64,000 nucleotides of DNA from Afifellaceae bacterium (lineage in GTDB: Bacteria > Pseudomonadota > Alphaproteobacteria > Rhizobiales > Afifellaceae): positions 496,001 to 560,000 of the forward strand of contig JANQRH010000026.1 in NCBI GenBank assembly GCA_028284625.1. The letters run 5' to 3'. Position 1 is the stretch's first letter, and each line of letters begins with the position of its first letter. Both the position numbers and the translations under genes were made by a program. This document shows positions 8,636-24,576 of this stretch, one piece after another. The notes below the pieces were generated by a model. That model ran no database searches and had not been told where the DNA came from. It saw only the letters and a program-made list of their open reading frames with translations.

Positions 8636-9853
8636 TCAGGCAACGGCCCGCGACAGCGCGCATTGTGACCACAGGTCGTTCAGCGCGCCGACCAGATGAT
8701 CGATATCGGCGTCGGAATGGAGCGGCGTCGGCGTGATCCGCAGGCGCTCGGTTCCCACCGGCACCGTCGGGTAGTTGATGGGCTGCACGTAGATGCCGTA
8801 CGAATCGAGCAGGAGGTCCGAGATCCATTTGCACTTGGCGGCATTGCCCACCATCACCGGGACGATGTGGCTCGGATTCGACATGTGCGGAATGGACCGC
8901 GCATCGAGCTTGGCGCGGAGCTTGGCGACCCGCTCCTTGTGTCGCCGGCGCAAAATCTCGTTCCCCTTGAGGTGCTGAATGGACGCCGTGGCGCCGGCGG
9001 CGAGAGCCGGGGGAAGTGCGGTGGTGAAGATGAAGCCCGATGAGAAGGAGCGGACGAAGTCGCAGAGCGCCGTCGACGCGGCGATATAACCGCCCATGAC
9101 ACCGAACGCTTTGCCCATCGTGCCTTCAATGACCGTCAGGCGGTCCATCAGGCCTTCACGCTCCGCCACGCCGCCGCCGCGCGGGCCATACATGCCCACA
9201 GCGTGAACCTCATCGAGATAGGTCATCGCGCCGTATTTCTCCGCGACGTCGCAGATCTCGGCGATCGGCGCGATGTCGCCGTCCATGGAATAGACGCTCT
9301 CGAACGCCACCAGCTTCGGCCGCTCCGGATCGTCGGCGGCGAGCTTGCGCTCAAGATCCTCAGGATCGTTGTGCTTCCAGATGCGTTTTTCGGCGCGCGA
9401 GTGGCGGATGCCCTCGATCATCGAGGCGTGATTCAGGCCGTCGGAATAGACGATGCAGCCGGGCACGCGTGAGGCCAGCGTGCCGAGTGCCGCCCAGTTG
9501 GAGACGTAGCCTGAGGTAAAGATCAGCGCAGCTTCCTTGCCGTGCAGGTCGGCGAGCTCCTTCTCCAGAAGCACGTGATAATGGTTGGTGCCGGAGATGT
9601 TGCGCGTGCCGCCGGCGCCGGCGCCGCAGCGGTCGATCGCCTCCTTCATGGCCGACGTCACGACCGCGTTCTGCCCCATGCCCAGATAGTCGTTGGAGCA
9701 CCATACGGTGACGTCGTGGGTCTCGCCGTCCGGCCGGTAACGGGTGGCGCGTGGAAAGTCGCCCGCATGCCGCTCAAGGTCAGCAAAGACGCGGTAGTTG
9801 CCGGCGTCGCGCAGTCCATCGAGGGCGTTCTCGAAAAATGCGTTCATATCCAT
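8636..9853 (-). CDS. hemA: 5-aminolevulinate synthase
   Basis: A 405-residue PLP enzyme that condenses glycine and succinyl-CoA to 5-aminolevulinate, the first step of the alphaproteobacterial tetrapyrrole pathway. Lys248 (EGTMGKAFG) is the PLP lysine, with YLDEVHAVG (Asp-x-x-His) and [13 protein letters not shown] substrate loops in place. The start is ATG 9853 (or 9847). It lies 9 nt after puhE at the 3' end of the bchF-puhE superoperon, so precursor supply is tied to photosystem expression. A second copy elsewhere in the genome is possible but not visible here. Confidence 0.96.
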   Translation of the reverse strand: MDMNAFFENALDGLRDAGNYRVFADLERHAGDFPRATRYRPDGETHDVTVWCSNDYLGMGQNAVVTSAMKEAIDRCGAGAGGTRNISGTNHYHVLLEKELADLHGKEAALIFTSGYVSNWAALGTLASRVPGCIVYSDGLNHASMIEGIRHSRAEKRIWKHNDPEDLERKLAADDPERPKLVAFESVYSMDGDIAPIAEICDVAEKYGAMTYLDEVHAVGMYGPRGGGVAEREGLMDRLTVIEGTMGKAFGVMGGYIAASTALCDFVRSFSSGFIFTTALPPALAAGATASIQHLKGNEILRRRHKERVAKLRAKLDARSIPHMSNPSHIVPVMVGNAAKCKWISDLLLDSYGIYVQPINYPTVPVGTERLRITPTPLHSDADIDHLVGALNDLWSQCALSRAVA

Positions 9854-9862
9854 GATGCGCCT

Positions 9863-10771
9863 CTACTTCCTTCTTTTAAGCTGCTGTGCCTTCATCGGGC
9901 TCGAACTCACACGGTCGCGTACGCCGCCCCCGCCCTCCTTAGGAATGGTCGACGGAGCCGGCGTGAACGGGATGACGTTCTGGCGGGCCTCGTGTTCGTC
10001 TGTCTCGCTCGACCTGTTGCCGCCGCCGGTCGCCCACGACCACAACGCGGCGTCCGAGACAGGAAGGATCAGGAAGAGGTTTTCGACGATGGCCAACGTC
10101 AAGAAAGTCGCGAGAATGGTCCAGGACACGACTTCATGTGGTGACCCGGCGCGATATGCCAGGGCAACGAATAGCGCCAGCGCCGCCACGGCGCCGACGA
10201 TCGCGACAGGAAACAGCGGGCTGATCCTGTCCGTGCGATAGTAAGTGGTTATGTAGGCCAGATTCGGCGGCACCAGCATGCTGTCGGAGTTCGGCGCGCC
10301 AAGGAAGATGTTGATCTTGGCGCTGATGCGCATCGCCCACAAAATCGCGAATGTCCAAAGTCCTGTCTGGTTGACGCCATCAAGGGTCAGCAGAACCACC
10401 ACGAGCCCGGAGGCCAGGATTGCCAGTTCATGATCCCGCACGACCTGAAACGCGGCGCGAAAACGCGCCCAACCGGAAAGACCGGGCGGGCACGGCGTCC
10501 GTCTCGGCCCGGTGATCAGGCCGAGCAGGAACGTCGTCTCACTCCAGGCCCAAAAGCCCAGCGCGCTGAGAAAGGCGACCAATACGCCTGCCGTCGTTGC
10601 CATCTGAGCACTGAGGTGAAGGCCGATAGCGGCCGCGATAGCCACCGCCGTCGCGCCGCCCAGAACCAGCGCTCGATTATCCAGCCGCTTGCGCGATGCC
10701 ATCATCACTACGCCCGTCGACAGCCACCAGACGATGACGGTCGCGACTATGGCGATGAGGACGTGGGCCAC
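9863..10771 (-). CDS. puhE: PuhE, photosynthetic complex assembly protein (DUF3623)
   Basis: A 302-residue polytopic membrane protein with about seven to eight hydrophobic segments and the conserved block WAMRISAKINIFLGAPN. It is the PuhE family protein that acts late in reaction-centre/LH1 assembly and pigment formation. The start is GTG 10771, set by a strong AGGAGG 7-8 nt upstream. It sits between acsF and hemA, the usual position. Confidence 0.92.
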   Translation of the reverse strand: MAHVLIAIVATVIVWWLSTGVVMMASRKRLDNRALVLGGATAVAIAAAIGLHLSAQMATTAGVLVAFLSALGFWAWSETTFLLGLITGPRRTPCPPGLSGWARFRAAFQVVRDHELAILASGLVVVLLTLDGVNQTGLWTFAILWAMRISAKINIFLGAPNSDSMLVPPNLAYITTYYRTDRISPLFPVAIVGAVAALALFVALAYRAGSPHEVVSWTILATFLTLAIVENLFLILPVSDAALWSWATGGGNRSSETDEHEARQNVIPFTPAPSTIPKEGGGGVRDRVSSSPMKAQQLKRRK

Positions 10772-10788
10772 GGACGCCTCCTAACCGC

Positions 10789-11877
10789 CTACCAGACCGG
10801 CTCAAGCCGGCTGGTTGCGGGGATGGTGTTGGGCTTCGTGGGAATCGCGAAGATCCGCAGGAAGTTGACGCCCGCGGCCGCAATCCAAAAAGCCTTGCCG
10901 AGACGACCGCCAAGCCCGCCGGCCTCATCCGCCGCGGCGATCTTGCGGTTGATCCGCTCCAGCCGCCGGAAGCCGGCAAGCAGAGCCGGATTGTCGAGAT
11001 CGAGCGTCAGCGGGAAGACCTGCTTTGAGATCTCGCTCGTCGTGCGGAACACCTTCATGTCGTAATCTTCGATGTCCACGCCGAGCGCCTGGTGGAAGGC
11101 CGGGCGCGCATGGTCGCGCACATACATCGTTGCGAAGACGGCGAGCAGGAAGAACTTGATCCACAGCTTGTTGCGGCCGCTGAGGAGCTTGGGGTCGGTG
11201 CGCATCAACAAAGAGAACGCCTCGCCGTGGCGGAACTCGTCGTTGCACCATTCCTTGAACCACTTGAAGATCGGGTGGAACCGGAGCTCCGGATGCCGTT
11301 CAAGATGGCGGTAGATGGTGATGTAGCGCGCGTAGCCGATCTTCTCCGACAGGTAGGTCGCGTAGTAGATAAACTTCGGCTTGAAATAAGTGTATTTCTT
11401 CGCCTTGGCGAGGAAGCCCATATTGACGCCGATGCCGAAATCCTTGAGCGCGTCGTTGATGAAGCCGGCATGGCGTGACTCGTCGCGGCTCATATAGCCG
11501 AAGAGTTCGCACACATCCTTGTTGGAGCCGCGGCGCTTCATCTCCTTGTAAAGGACACAGCCGGAAAACTCCGCGGTCAGCGAGCTGACCAGAAAGTCGA
11601 CGAACTCCTTGCGCAGCTCCGGCGACAGGCTGTCGATGTCGAGCTCTTCCCAATCGGCATTGCGTTTGAAATGCGCCTTGTTCGGATCGCTCTTCATCTC
11701 CGCAATCAGCGCGTCCCATTCCGCACGCACCGGGGTGACGTCGAGCTTGTCCATCTCGTCGAAATCCGTGGTGTAGAACCGCGGATTGAGCATGGTGGAT
11801 TCAAGCGCGGTGCGCGTCGTGTCGTTCTGCTCCCCGACGCGGTCCGCAAGCTCAGTTGGCTGCACGTGAGCGTTCAT
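10789..11877 (-). CDS. acsF: Aerobic Mg-protoporphyrin IX monomethyl ester cyclase
   Basis: A 362-residue diiron oxygenase that forms ring E (divinyl protochlorophyllide) with O2. Iron-ligand motifs are visible: a Glu in LTAEFSG, ExxH in RDESRHAG, and a second ExxH pair in NDEFRHGE. The ATG overlaps the stop of the upstream small gene (ATGA). The anaerobic cyclase gene bchE is also in this window, so the step can run with or without oxygen. Confidence 0.96.
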   Translation of the reverse strand: MNAHVQPTELADRVGEQNDTTRTALESTMLNPRFYTTDFDEMDKLDVTPVRAEWDALIAEMKSDPNKAHFKRNADWEELDIDSLSPELRKEFVDFLVSSLTAEFSGCVLYKEMKRRGSNKDVCELFGYMSRDESRHAGFINDALKDFGIGVNMGFLAKAKKYTYFKPKFIYYATYLSEKIGYARYITIYRHLERHPELRFHPIFKWFKEWCNDEFRHGEAFSLLMRTDPKLLSGRNKLWIKFFLLAVFATMYVRDHARPAFHQALGVDIEDYDMKVFRTTSEISKQVFPLTLDLDNPALLAGFRRLERINRKIAAADEAGGLGGRLGKAFWIAAAGVNFLRIFAIPTKPNTIPATSRLEPVW

Positions 11878-12179
11878 AGCGTGGCCCTCTCTGAGAAGCT
11901 GAATTCACAAAGCTCCATGAACTCCAAATCGCCGGTCGCCCGCGTCCAGGCGCGTTCCCATTGGCTGGCGCGGGTGATCGTTGCCGTGCGCTTGAAGGTC
12001 TGGGTCTCGCCATAGGGCACCTGGACCGGCGCGCCGTGGACAACGACCTCATCACCGGGATGCACCACAGCGCCGTTGTCGAAGCGTACATGCGCGCCGA
12101 GGCTGTCGAAGGTGTTGTTGATCTCGACCGTGCAGGGGACGTCTTCCTTGCGCCGGCCGAAGAACGGGAGCCAGGTCAT
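11874..12179 (-). CDS. Small conserved protein between puhC and acsF
   Basis: A 101-residue protein of unknown function, starting [20 protein letters not shown]. Its start ATG overlaps the puhC stop and its stop overlaps the acsF start (ATGA at both ends), which strongly supports translation. It has no membrane helix and looks like a compact beta-rich domain ([26 protein letters not shown]). Proteins of this size and sequence type are, to my knowledge, found at this place in other alphaproteobacterial PGCs. Coupling to acsF suggests a role in AcsF function or reaction-centre assembly, which is inference. Confidence 0.85.
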   Translation of the reverse strand: MTWLPFFGRRKEDVPCTVEINNTFDSLGAHVRFDNGAVVHPGDEVVVHGAPVQVPYGETQTFKRTATITRASQWERAWTRATGDLEFMELCEFSFSERATL

Positions 12180-12658
12180 TGGTCGTTTCCTCCCTGCGTG
12201 TTTAGGAACCGCGAGAATGCAGCCACGTTGTCGGGTCCAAAGGCATCGAGATAGATGCGCTCGCCAGTCCCCGTGTCCGACAAGGTGATCGCGCCGCCTT
12301 CCCACATGATCAGTCGGAACGGCTGCGTCTGCGGAACGTTGGCGATCGCGCGCGAGCGCTGGAGGCCTCGGAGCGCGCCGCGCACAAAGCCGTCCTGGTT
12401 CGACCCGAGTTCTTCGATCACCGCGCCGCTCGCCGCATCGGTCACAACGACGCTGTCGCCTTTGCCCGGCAGGAACACGATGTCGCGAATGTCGACAGGC
12501 ACGGTTGTCGCAACGCGCACGGTGCCAACATCGGTGAGCCGGCCGAACACGGCGACGGCGCAGACCAAAGCGACCAACGCAATCGCGCCGTAGAGCGGCA
12601 GGCGCGGGAAGGGCGGCTGCCGCGTGGCCGGCTGAACGGAAGACGTGGCGAGACTCAT
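12176..12658 (-). CDS. puhC: PuhC, photosynthetic complex assembly protein
   Basis: A 160-residue protein with one N-terminal membrane helix (about residues 21-40) and a periplasmic domain containing VDIRDIVFLPGKGDSVVV and GFVRGALRGLQRSRA, typical of PuhC. In Rhodobacter capsulatus PuhC is needed for normal reaction-centre and LH1 organisation. Gene order puhA-puhB-puhC is conserved. The gap to puhB is 9 nt. Confidence 0.9.
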   Translation of the reverse strand: MSLATSSVQPATRQPPFPRLPLYGAIALVALVCAVAVFGRLTDVGTVRVATTVPVDIRDIVFLPGKGDSVVVTDAASGAVIEELGSNQDGFVRGALRGLQRSRAIANVPQTQPFRLIMWEGGAITLSDTGTGERIYLDAFGPDNVAAFSRFLNTQGGNDQ

Positions 12659-12667
12659 CGTCGACTC

Positions 12668-13357
12668 CTATTCCGCCGGCACCAGAGGCGCGCCGGCCGC
12701 CGGGATATCGTGCTCCGCCGTGGGTCGCGTGACCGCGATCGTCGGGGCAATTGCATCGCCGGATTGCGCCGCAACGAGTTGCCCCTTCAGGGCTTCCGCC
12801 GCGGCTTCCACATTGGGGATGCAGCGCAGCGCCGGCTCCGGCTGTGAGAACCGCCACGGCCTCAGATGCGGCCAAAGCACAAACCACGACAGGCGTTGCC
12901 CTTCCTTGACCGACAGAACGATGTCGCCGCTGCCGTCCTTGTTGCGCGACATGTCGGCCGAAGCGATCTGCCGGAACGGCAGATTGAGCGTGACCGACAG
13001 CGCAACGCCGATCCGCATCACCAGCCGCCGGTTGGTGATGGTGTAGAGCGTCGTCTTCTGTACGCCCCAGGCAAACAGCTCCAGAAGCGCCAGCGCGACG
13101 GCCGCGAGGATGGCCATTGCCGCCACCGAGAAGAGGATGCCGGCAAGCGGCCTCGCATCATGAATGCCCGCCGCCGCCATCCAAGCGGCGAGCACCACGA
13201 AGTACCCCGCCACCCAGCGTGTCTTCAGCACACGCCACGCGACCTGCCGAGCTACCGGCCGTCCCTGCCAGACGATGAACTCGCCCTCAGGCAGACGCGT
13301 CGGAAGGCCGGGAACCGGCTCGTCGTCGTGCTCAAAAACTGGGATCTTGGTCATCAT
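12668..13357 (-). CDS. puhB: PuhB, reaction centre assembly protein
   Basis: A 229-residue membrane protein. It has a cytoplasmic N-terminus (LPEGEFIVWQGRP), three hydrophobic helices between about residues 48 and 110, and a PH-like domain (TITNRRLVMRIGVALSVTLNLPF). PuhB assists assembly of the reaction centre, probably with PuhA. It follows puhA by 12 nt. The start is ATG 13357, or 13354. Confidence 0.92.
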   Translation of the reverse strand: MMTKIPVFEHDDEPVPGLPTRLPEGEFIVWQGRPVARQVAWRVLKTRWVAGYFVVLAAWMAAAGIHDARPLAGILFSVAAMAILAAVALALLELFAWGVQKTTLYTITNRRLVMRIGVALSVTLNLPFRQIASADMSRNKDGSGDIVLSVKEGQRLSWFVLWPHLRPWRFSQPEPALRCIPNVEAAAEALKGQLVAAQSGDAIAPTIAVTRPTAEHDIPAAGAPLVPAE

Positions 13358-13369
13358 CTCAACGCCTCA

Positions 13370-14149
13370 TCAGACATAGGGTTCCTGACGCTGCGGCGTG
13401 GCGTAGAGCTGGCCACCGCCGAAATACGCCACGGTCCGTTCTTCTTCCAGGCGGGTGACGCGGTTGCCATTCGCCAAAGTCGGAACGTTGGCGAATTGCG
13501 CGCCAGTGATCGCGTGCACATAAATGTGACGCTTGCCGCGGCCGCTCTTCTTGAAGACGCAGAAGTTGATCGGCAGAAGCTGCGTGCCGCCGCCGGCCGT
13601 CTCAATCTGCAGGTAGCGCAGGATTTGCTCCGAGCGGTCGATCCACAGATCGGTGACCGTGCCGCCGCCAGCGCCGTCGCAGCCAACAACCGGCATGCCG
13701 CGCGGGTCGAAGTCCTCCGCCGCGACCTGGTATTCGCTGGCGACGCTCATCGGCACGATGCGGTCCTGACCGTCGGCGGCCGTATCGGCGACGTCGGCCC
13801 GCTCCGCCCAGGAGCCCGGCCCGATGCCATCGGCCATGGGATCGCCGGTTGGGACAAGCGCGGCGCCGGGGAAGGCGGCGGCCCGCTCCGCGGCAATCGG
13901 CCGGCTGTCGCGATCCTTGTTGGGAACGCTCACCGTGCCATGGCCGTGCGCCAGTGCGAACGTCTTGGCAGGCGGAACGAACAGCCACGGGTCCTTTGAA
14001 TATCGACCCGTGAGGTCGTCCTCCAGCGGATAGCCCTCGCGCCGGTCCTCCTGGCGCAAGTACCAGATGAGTCCGGCGAAGAAGACCCAGAACGCATAGA
14101 GCGACAGCTGTGCGATATCGATGTATGCGGTGAATGCGCCGGTTTCCAT
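13370..14149 (-). CDS. puhA: PuhA, reaction centre H subunit
   Basis: A 259-residue H subunit. The N-terminal segment GAFTAYIDIAQLSLYAFW leads into a single membrane helix (about residues 10-32), followed by YLRQEDRREGYPLE and a cytoplasmic beta-barrel with VVGCDGAGGGTVTDLWIDR. It caps L and M on the cytoplasmic side and shapes proton delivery to QB. It sits between lhaA and puhB as in other purple bacteria. Confidence 0.96.
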   Translation of the reverse strand: METGAFTAYIDIAQLSLYAFWVFFAGLIWYLRQEDRREGYPLEDDLTGRYSKDPWLFVPPAKTFALAHGHGTVSVPNKDRDSRPIAAERAAAFPGAALVPTGDPMADGIGPGSWAERADVADTAADGQDRIVPMSVASEYQVAAEDFDPRGMPVVGCDGAGGGTVTDLWIDRSEQILRYLQIETAGGGTQLLPINFCVFKKSGRGKRHIYVHAITGAQFANVPTLANGNRVTRLEEERTVAYFGGGQLYATPQRQEPYV

Positions 14150-14175
14150 GGCGGTTCTCCCGTTCTCCTAGTTGC

Positions 14176-15615
14176 TCAACCTGGCAAATCCACCAGGCCA
14201 AATTGTCTTGCGCGCGCCGTGCCGGTCGACCGGTCTTTCCCGACCAGCGGGCCGAGCACGGCCAGCCCCAAGAACAAAAGTACGATCTCGATGTGGTAGA
14301 CGACGCCGTATCCGGTTGCCGGAGAGGCGAGCGACTCCCCAAGCGCACCGCTGACGGCAAGCGCATTGACGCCGTCGCGAATGATGCCGCCGAGCGCCAA
14401 TCCAGTACCGATTGCCGTGGCCTGCACGGCGCTCCAGGCGCCGATCGCAAAGCCGCTGTCGGAACCGTCGGCGAGCTCCATGGCGGCGAGCATGGTGCAG
14501 ACGGCGAAGAGGCCGCCGCCGAATCCGATGACGACCGCGCCGAGCCGGAACAGCGCCGCAGACTCCATCGGAGCGGCGAGAATGACGGCGGCGAATGCAA
14601 AGACGCCGGCGAGCGCACCCATCGCGGCCACGCGATACATGTCGAAATGCTTCTGCAGGAGCCGGCCGGCAAGCGCGAAACCCGCGAGCGTTCCGCCAGC
14701 CCAAAGCGCTGTGAGGTATGTGGTCTGCGCCACGGAGAGCCCGAGAATTTCGCCGCCATAGGGCTCCAGGAGGACGTCCTGCATGGCAAAGGCCATCGAT
14801 CCCAAGCCGACGCCGATAAGAAGCCGCGTCGTGCGCGGGTCGGCGCGGTAGGCGGCTTGCGCCTCGGCAAACGTAGGCACGGTGCGGCCGGCCCGCGTGC
14901 GGGTCGGATTGCGCGCCTCCTGCTTCCACAGCGAGATCACGTTGATCACGACAGTCACTGCCGCCGCACCCTGGATGACTTGGATCAGCCGTTTCGGGCT
15001 GAAATCGGTGAGGAGCAGGCCGAAAGCCACCGACGAGACGATCATGCCGACGAGGAGGGCGACATAAACGAGCGCCACGACGCGCGGCCGGGTCTCTTTT
15101 GGCGCGAGATCGGTGGCGAGCGCCAGACCGGCGGTCTGCGTCATGTGCATGCCGGTGCCGGTCAGCAGGAAGGCAGCGGCCGCGGCGACCGGGCCGATCC
15201 ATTCCGGTCCGTGGGTCTGCGACTGCAGGATCAGAAGCGCGAACGGCATGAAGGACAGGCCGCCGAACTGCAGAAGCGTGCCGAGCCAGATGAACGGGAC
15301 GCGCCGCCACCCAAGCGCGGACACATAGGTGTCGGAGCGATAGCCCATAAGCACGCGGAACGGCGCCGCCATGACCGGGATCGCCACCATCAGCGCCACC
15401 AGCCAGGTCGGCACGCCAAGCTCGATGACCATCACCCGGTTCAGCGTTCCCGTCAGGAGCACCGCGGCCATGCCCACGGAGAGCTGGAACATGGAAAGCC
15501 GCAGGAGCCGCCCAAGCGGCAAGTCGCGCGACGCTGCATCGGAGAACGGCAGGAAGCGAATGCTGACGCTCTGCCAGGCCCCGACGATCGCTGCGTTGGC
15601 GCGAGAAAGCTTCAT
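14176..15615 (-). CDS. lhaA: LhaA, LH1 assembly factor (PucC/BCD family transporter)
   Basis: A 479-residue, 12-helix major-facilitator-like protein of the PucC/LhaA family, thought to deliver bacteriochlorophyll or organise LH1 assembly. Family segments include LTGTLNRVMVIELGVP, PFRVLMGYRSD and AMQDVLLEPYGG. ATG 15615 (MKLSRANAAIVG) overlaps the bchM stop (ATGA). In-frame sequence extends further upstream inside bchM but is not family-like. Confidence 0.94.
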   Translation of the reverse strand: MKLSRANAAIVGAWQSVSIRFLPFSDAASRDLPLGRLLRLSMFQLSVGMAAVLLTGTLNRVMVIELGVPTWLVALMVAIPVMAAPFRVLMGYRSDTYVSALGWRRVPFIWLGTLLQFGGLSFMPFALLILQSQTHGPEWIGPVAAAAAFLLTGTGMHMTQTAGLALATDLAPKETRPRVVALVYVALLVGMIVSSVAFGLLLTDFSPKRLIQVIQGAAAVTVVINVISLWKQEARNPTRTRAGRTVPTFAEAQAAYRADPRTTRLLIGVGLGSMAFAMQDVLLEPYGGEILGLSVAQTTYLTALWAGGTLAGFALAGRLLQKHFDMYRVAAMGALAGVFAFAAVILAAPMESAALFRLGAVVIGFGGGLFAVCTMLAAMELADGSDSGFAIGAWSAVQATAIGTGLALGGIIRDGVNALAVSGALGESLASPATGYGVVYHIEIVLLFLGLAVLGPLVGKDRSTGTARARQFGLVDLPG

Positions 15616-16313
15616 GACCGGGTCACCTCCATCGCCTCGGAGATGTAGAACCCGCGCGCGATCCGCGAGACGGAGCGGGCGCTCCAACCGGCGAGCGCCG
15701 GCCGCTTCTGGAGGTCACGGGCAAGCGTGGCGGTCGCGATCGGCTGAATAGCCGGCGCGCGATCGCTGCGCGGAAACATCCGCCCGATGAGATGCATGGT
15801 GGCCAGAAGCGGCGTGCGCGGCGCGACGGTGAAGACGATCGACCGGTCTGTGCGGGAGGCCAAGGCGGCGAGGGCGTCCTCAACGTCGGCCGCGCAATAG
15901 TGAATGAGGGAATCCATGGCGACGACGGCGTCGAAACGGCCGTGCACGTCGGAAAGCATGTCGCCGGCGAGAAACGATACGCGTCCCTTGCCGCTGTAGC
16001 TGGCGAGCTGTTCGTTGGCGAAACGGATGATCTGCGGCGAGAGGTCGACACCCAAGACATCGGCGCCTCGGCTCCCCAACGCCGTCGACAGCGCGCCGGC
16101 GCCGCAGCCGGCATCGAGGATGCGCATGCCCGTGAGGTCATTGGGGAGGCAGGAGAGGATTGTGTCGCGCATTGCGGCGCGGCCTTCGCGCACGGTGGCG
16201 CGGATGCGGCTGAGCGGCTTGTCGGAGGCAAACCGCTTCCAGGCATCGATCGCGGTCCGGTCGAAATAGACCTGGATCTCGCTGCGACGCTGGAGGTAGC
16301 CGGCATCGATCAT
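15612..16313 (-). CDS. bchM: Mg-protoporphyrin IX methyltransferase
   Basis: A 233-residue SAM methyltransferase that methylates the C13 propionate of Mg-protoporphyrin IX. The SAM-binding motif ILDAGCGAGALS is clear, as are YFDRTAIDAWKRF near the N-terminus and the C-terminal GFYISEAMEVTR. Start ATG 16313 has GAGG about 8 nt upstream; a TTG at 16331 overlapping bchL would add six residues. It is followed by lhaA with a 4-nt overlap. Confidence 0.95.
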   Translation of the reverse strand: MIDAGYLQRRSEIQVYFDRTAIDAWKRFASDKPLSRIRATVREGRAAMRDTILSCLPNDLTGMRILDAGCGAGALSTALGSRGADVLGVDLSPQIIRFANEQLASYSGKGRVSFLAGDMLSDVHGRFDAVVAMDSLIHYCAADVEDALAALASRTDRSIVFTVAPRTPLLATMHLIGRMFPRSDRAPAIQPIATATLARDLQKRPALAGWSARSVSRIARGFYISEAMEVTRS

Positions 16314-16323
16314 CGCATCGACC

Positions 16324-20958
<4,635 letters not shown>

Positions 20959-20984
<26 letters not shown>

Positions 20985-22506
20985 CGTAAAGCGTCTCGAC
21001 TGTGATCGTCTTCACGCCACCATCGGCGGCGAACCGTTCGGTGTTGCGGCGTGCCTTGCCGCGGACGAAGAACGGGATCTTCTTCAGCTCGTGCTCCGCA
21101 TCCGGCGACCAGTGTGGCGCGTCATCGGATGAGGACGGCAGGTCGGCAACGGCCTCCGGCGTGTCTGGCCGGGAGCCGTCGCCGACCGCGGCCAGATGGG
21201 AGGCGTCGGCCGCGTCGTTAAACTCAAAGTCCTCACGGAACATGCCGAGAAGGTGCTCTTCCAGGCCCATCATCAGGGGATGGACCCATGTGTCGAAGAG
21301 CACATTGGCGCCCTCGAAGCCCATCTGCGGAGCGTAGCGGGCGGGGAAATCCTGAACGTGGATAGGCGCCGAAATCACCGCACACGGAACGCGCAGGCGC
21401 TTGGCGATATGTCGCTCCATCTGCGTGCCGAGGACGAGCTCCGGCTGCGCCGCGATGATGGCGTCTTCGATCTCCAGATGGTCGTCGGAGATCAACGGCT
21501 CGACGTCGTATTGGCGCGCCGCCGCTCGGACATCGCGGGCAAGCTCGCGTGAATAGGTGCCGAGGCCGCAGACTTTGAAGCCGAGCTCAGTTTCCGCGAC
21601 GCGCGCCGCCGCGATCGCGTGCGTGGCATCGCCGAAAACGAAGACCCGCTTGCCGGTCAGGTAGTTGGAGTCGATGGAAACGGAGTACCACGACAGCCGC
21701 TCTTCGCCGCTTTCCAGGACGGGCTGCGGGTCGACGTCGGCCATCTCGGCGACGGCCCGAATGAAGTCCTTCGTGGCGTTTACGCCGATCGGAATGACCC
21801 GAACCGAAGGCTGCTTGAACTCACGCTCAAGCCACCGCGCGGCAACGTCGGCGATTTCCGGATAAAGCACGATGTTGAAGTCGGCGTCGGGAAGCCGTGC
21901 AAGGTCGGCCGGCGAAGCGCCAAGCGGCGCCACGACATTCACAGGAACGCCGAGTGCCTCAAGGAGCCGGCGCACTTCCGTGACGTCGTCGCGATTGTGA
22001 AAGCCGAGCGCTGTGGGCCCGAGGATGTTGCACGACTTGGTGCCGGACTTCCGCTCCGGGGTCCGTCCGCCGGCAAAGCCGCGCACCAGACGATAGAACG
22101 TCTCCGCCGCGCCCCAGTTCTCCTTCTTCTGATAGGAGGGGAGCTCAAGCGGCACGACCGGGACGGGAAGGTCCAGCGTCTTGGCGAGGCCGCCCGGATC
22201 GTCCTGGATCAACTCGGCCGTGCATGACGCACCCACCATCACCGCCTGCGGCTTGAAGCGCTCGACGGCCTCGCGGCAGGCGCGCTTGAAGATCTCTGCC
22301 GTGTCGGAGCCAAGGTCGCGCGCCTGGAAGGTGGTGTAGGTCACCGGCGGGCGGGACTTGCGCCGCTCGATCATGGTGAAGAGGAGATCGGCGTAGGTGT
22401 CGCCTTGCGGCGCATGCAGCACGTAGTGCAGATCGCGCATCGACGAGGCGATGCGCATCGCGCCGACATGAGGTGGTCCTTCGTAGGTCCAGACCGTGAG
22501 CTGCAT
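20959..22506 (-). CDS. bchB: BchB, dark-operative protochlorophyllide reductase subunit B
   Basis: A 515-residue NifK-like subunit that with BchN holds the 4Fe-4S cluster and reduces ring D of protochlorophyllide without light. N-terminal [13 protein letters not shown], the [17 protein letters not shown] block, and the C-terminal PCP_red domain ([14 protein letters not shown]) are present. Gene order N-B-H-L is conserved. It starts 3 nt after bchN ends. Confidence 0.97.
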
Positions 22507-22509
22507 GGT

Positions 22510-24320
<1,811 letters not shown>

Positions 24321-24358
24321 CCTCGCCCGGCCTTTCCGCCTCCCAACGGTCTGTTGAC

Positions 24359-24388
24359 ACTTTAGTCCTGCGGGCGAGGATGTGTCAA
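24359..24388 (-). promoter_or_regulatory. Candidate bchF superoperon promoter
   Basis: On the minus strand TTGACA (24388-24383) is followed after 18 nt by TAAAGT (24364-24359, 4/6 to TATAAT). That predicts a start near 24352, about 30 nt before the bchF ATG. The -35 hexamer lies in a TGTCAA half-site, so PpsR binding would block it. Confidence 0.45.
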
Positions 24389-24416
24389 CTTTCCTTGACG
24401 TTTATTTTTGTTTACA
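24383..24416. promoter_or_regulatory. Imperfect tandem PpsR-type sites in the bchF-aerR intergenic region
   Basis: TGTCAACTTTCCTTGACG (24383-24400) matches TGT-N12-ACA with one mismatch (ACG), and the adjoining 24399-24416 reads CGT-N12-ACA, again one mismatch. In addition GTTGACAC (24353-24360) and GTGTCAAC (24382-24389) form a perfect 8-bp inverted repeat. Together the half-sites suggest a multi-site, lower-affinity operator serving both divergent genes. Confidence 0.55.
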
Positions 24417-24576
24417 ACTCGCCTGACATGGGACAATGTTCTCAGCGCCCCGAAGTACCGACGTTCTGCTCGAGCGGAAGGGCACCCGGTTCGATTGGAC
24501 GCCCGTCCGAGCTTAGCGTTACCGGCGAGTGCGTCATTGTCCCGGACCGGCCGACATTTGATGGCACGGATTGGCA

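Noticed and set aside
14134-15648. Long plus-strand reading frame antisense to lhaA (504 codons)
   Set aside because: Low-complexity, charged translation opposite a membrane protein gene with clear family motifs.
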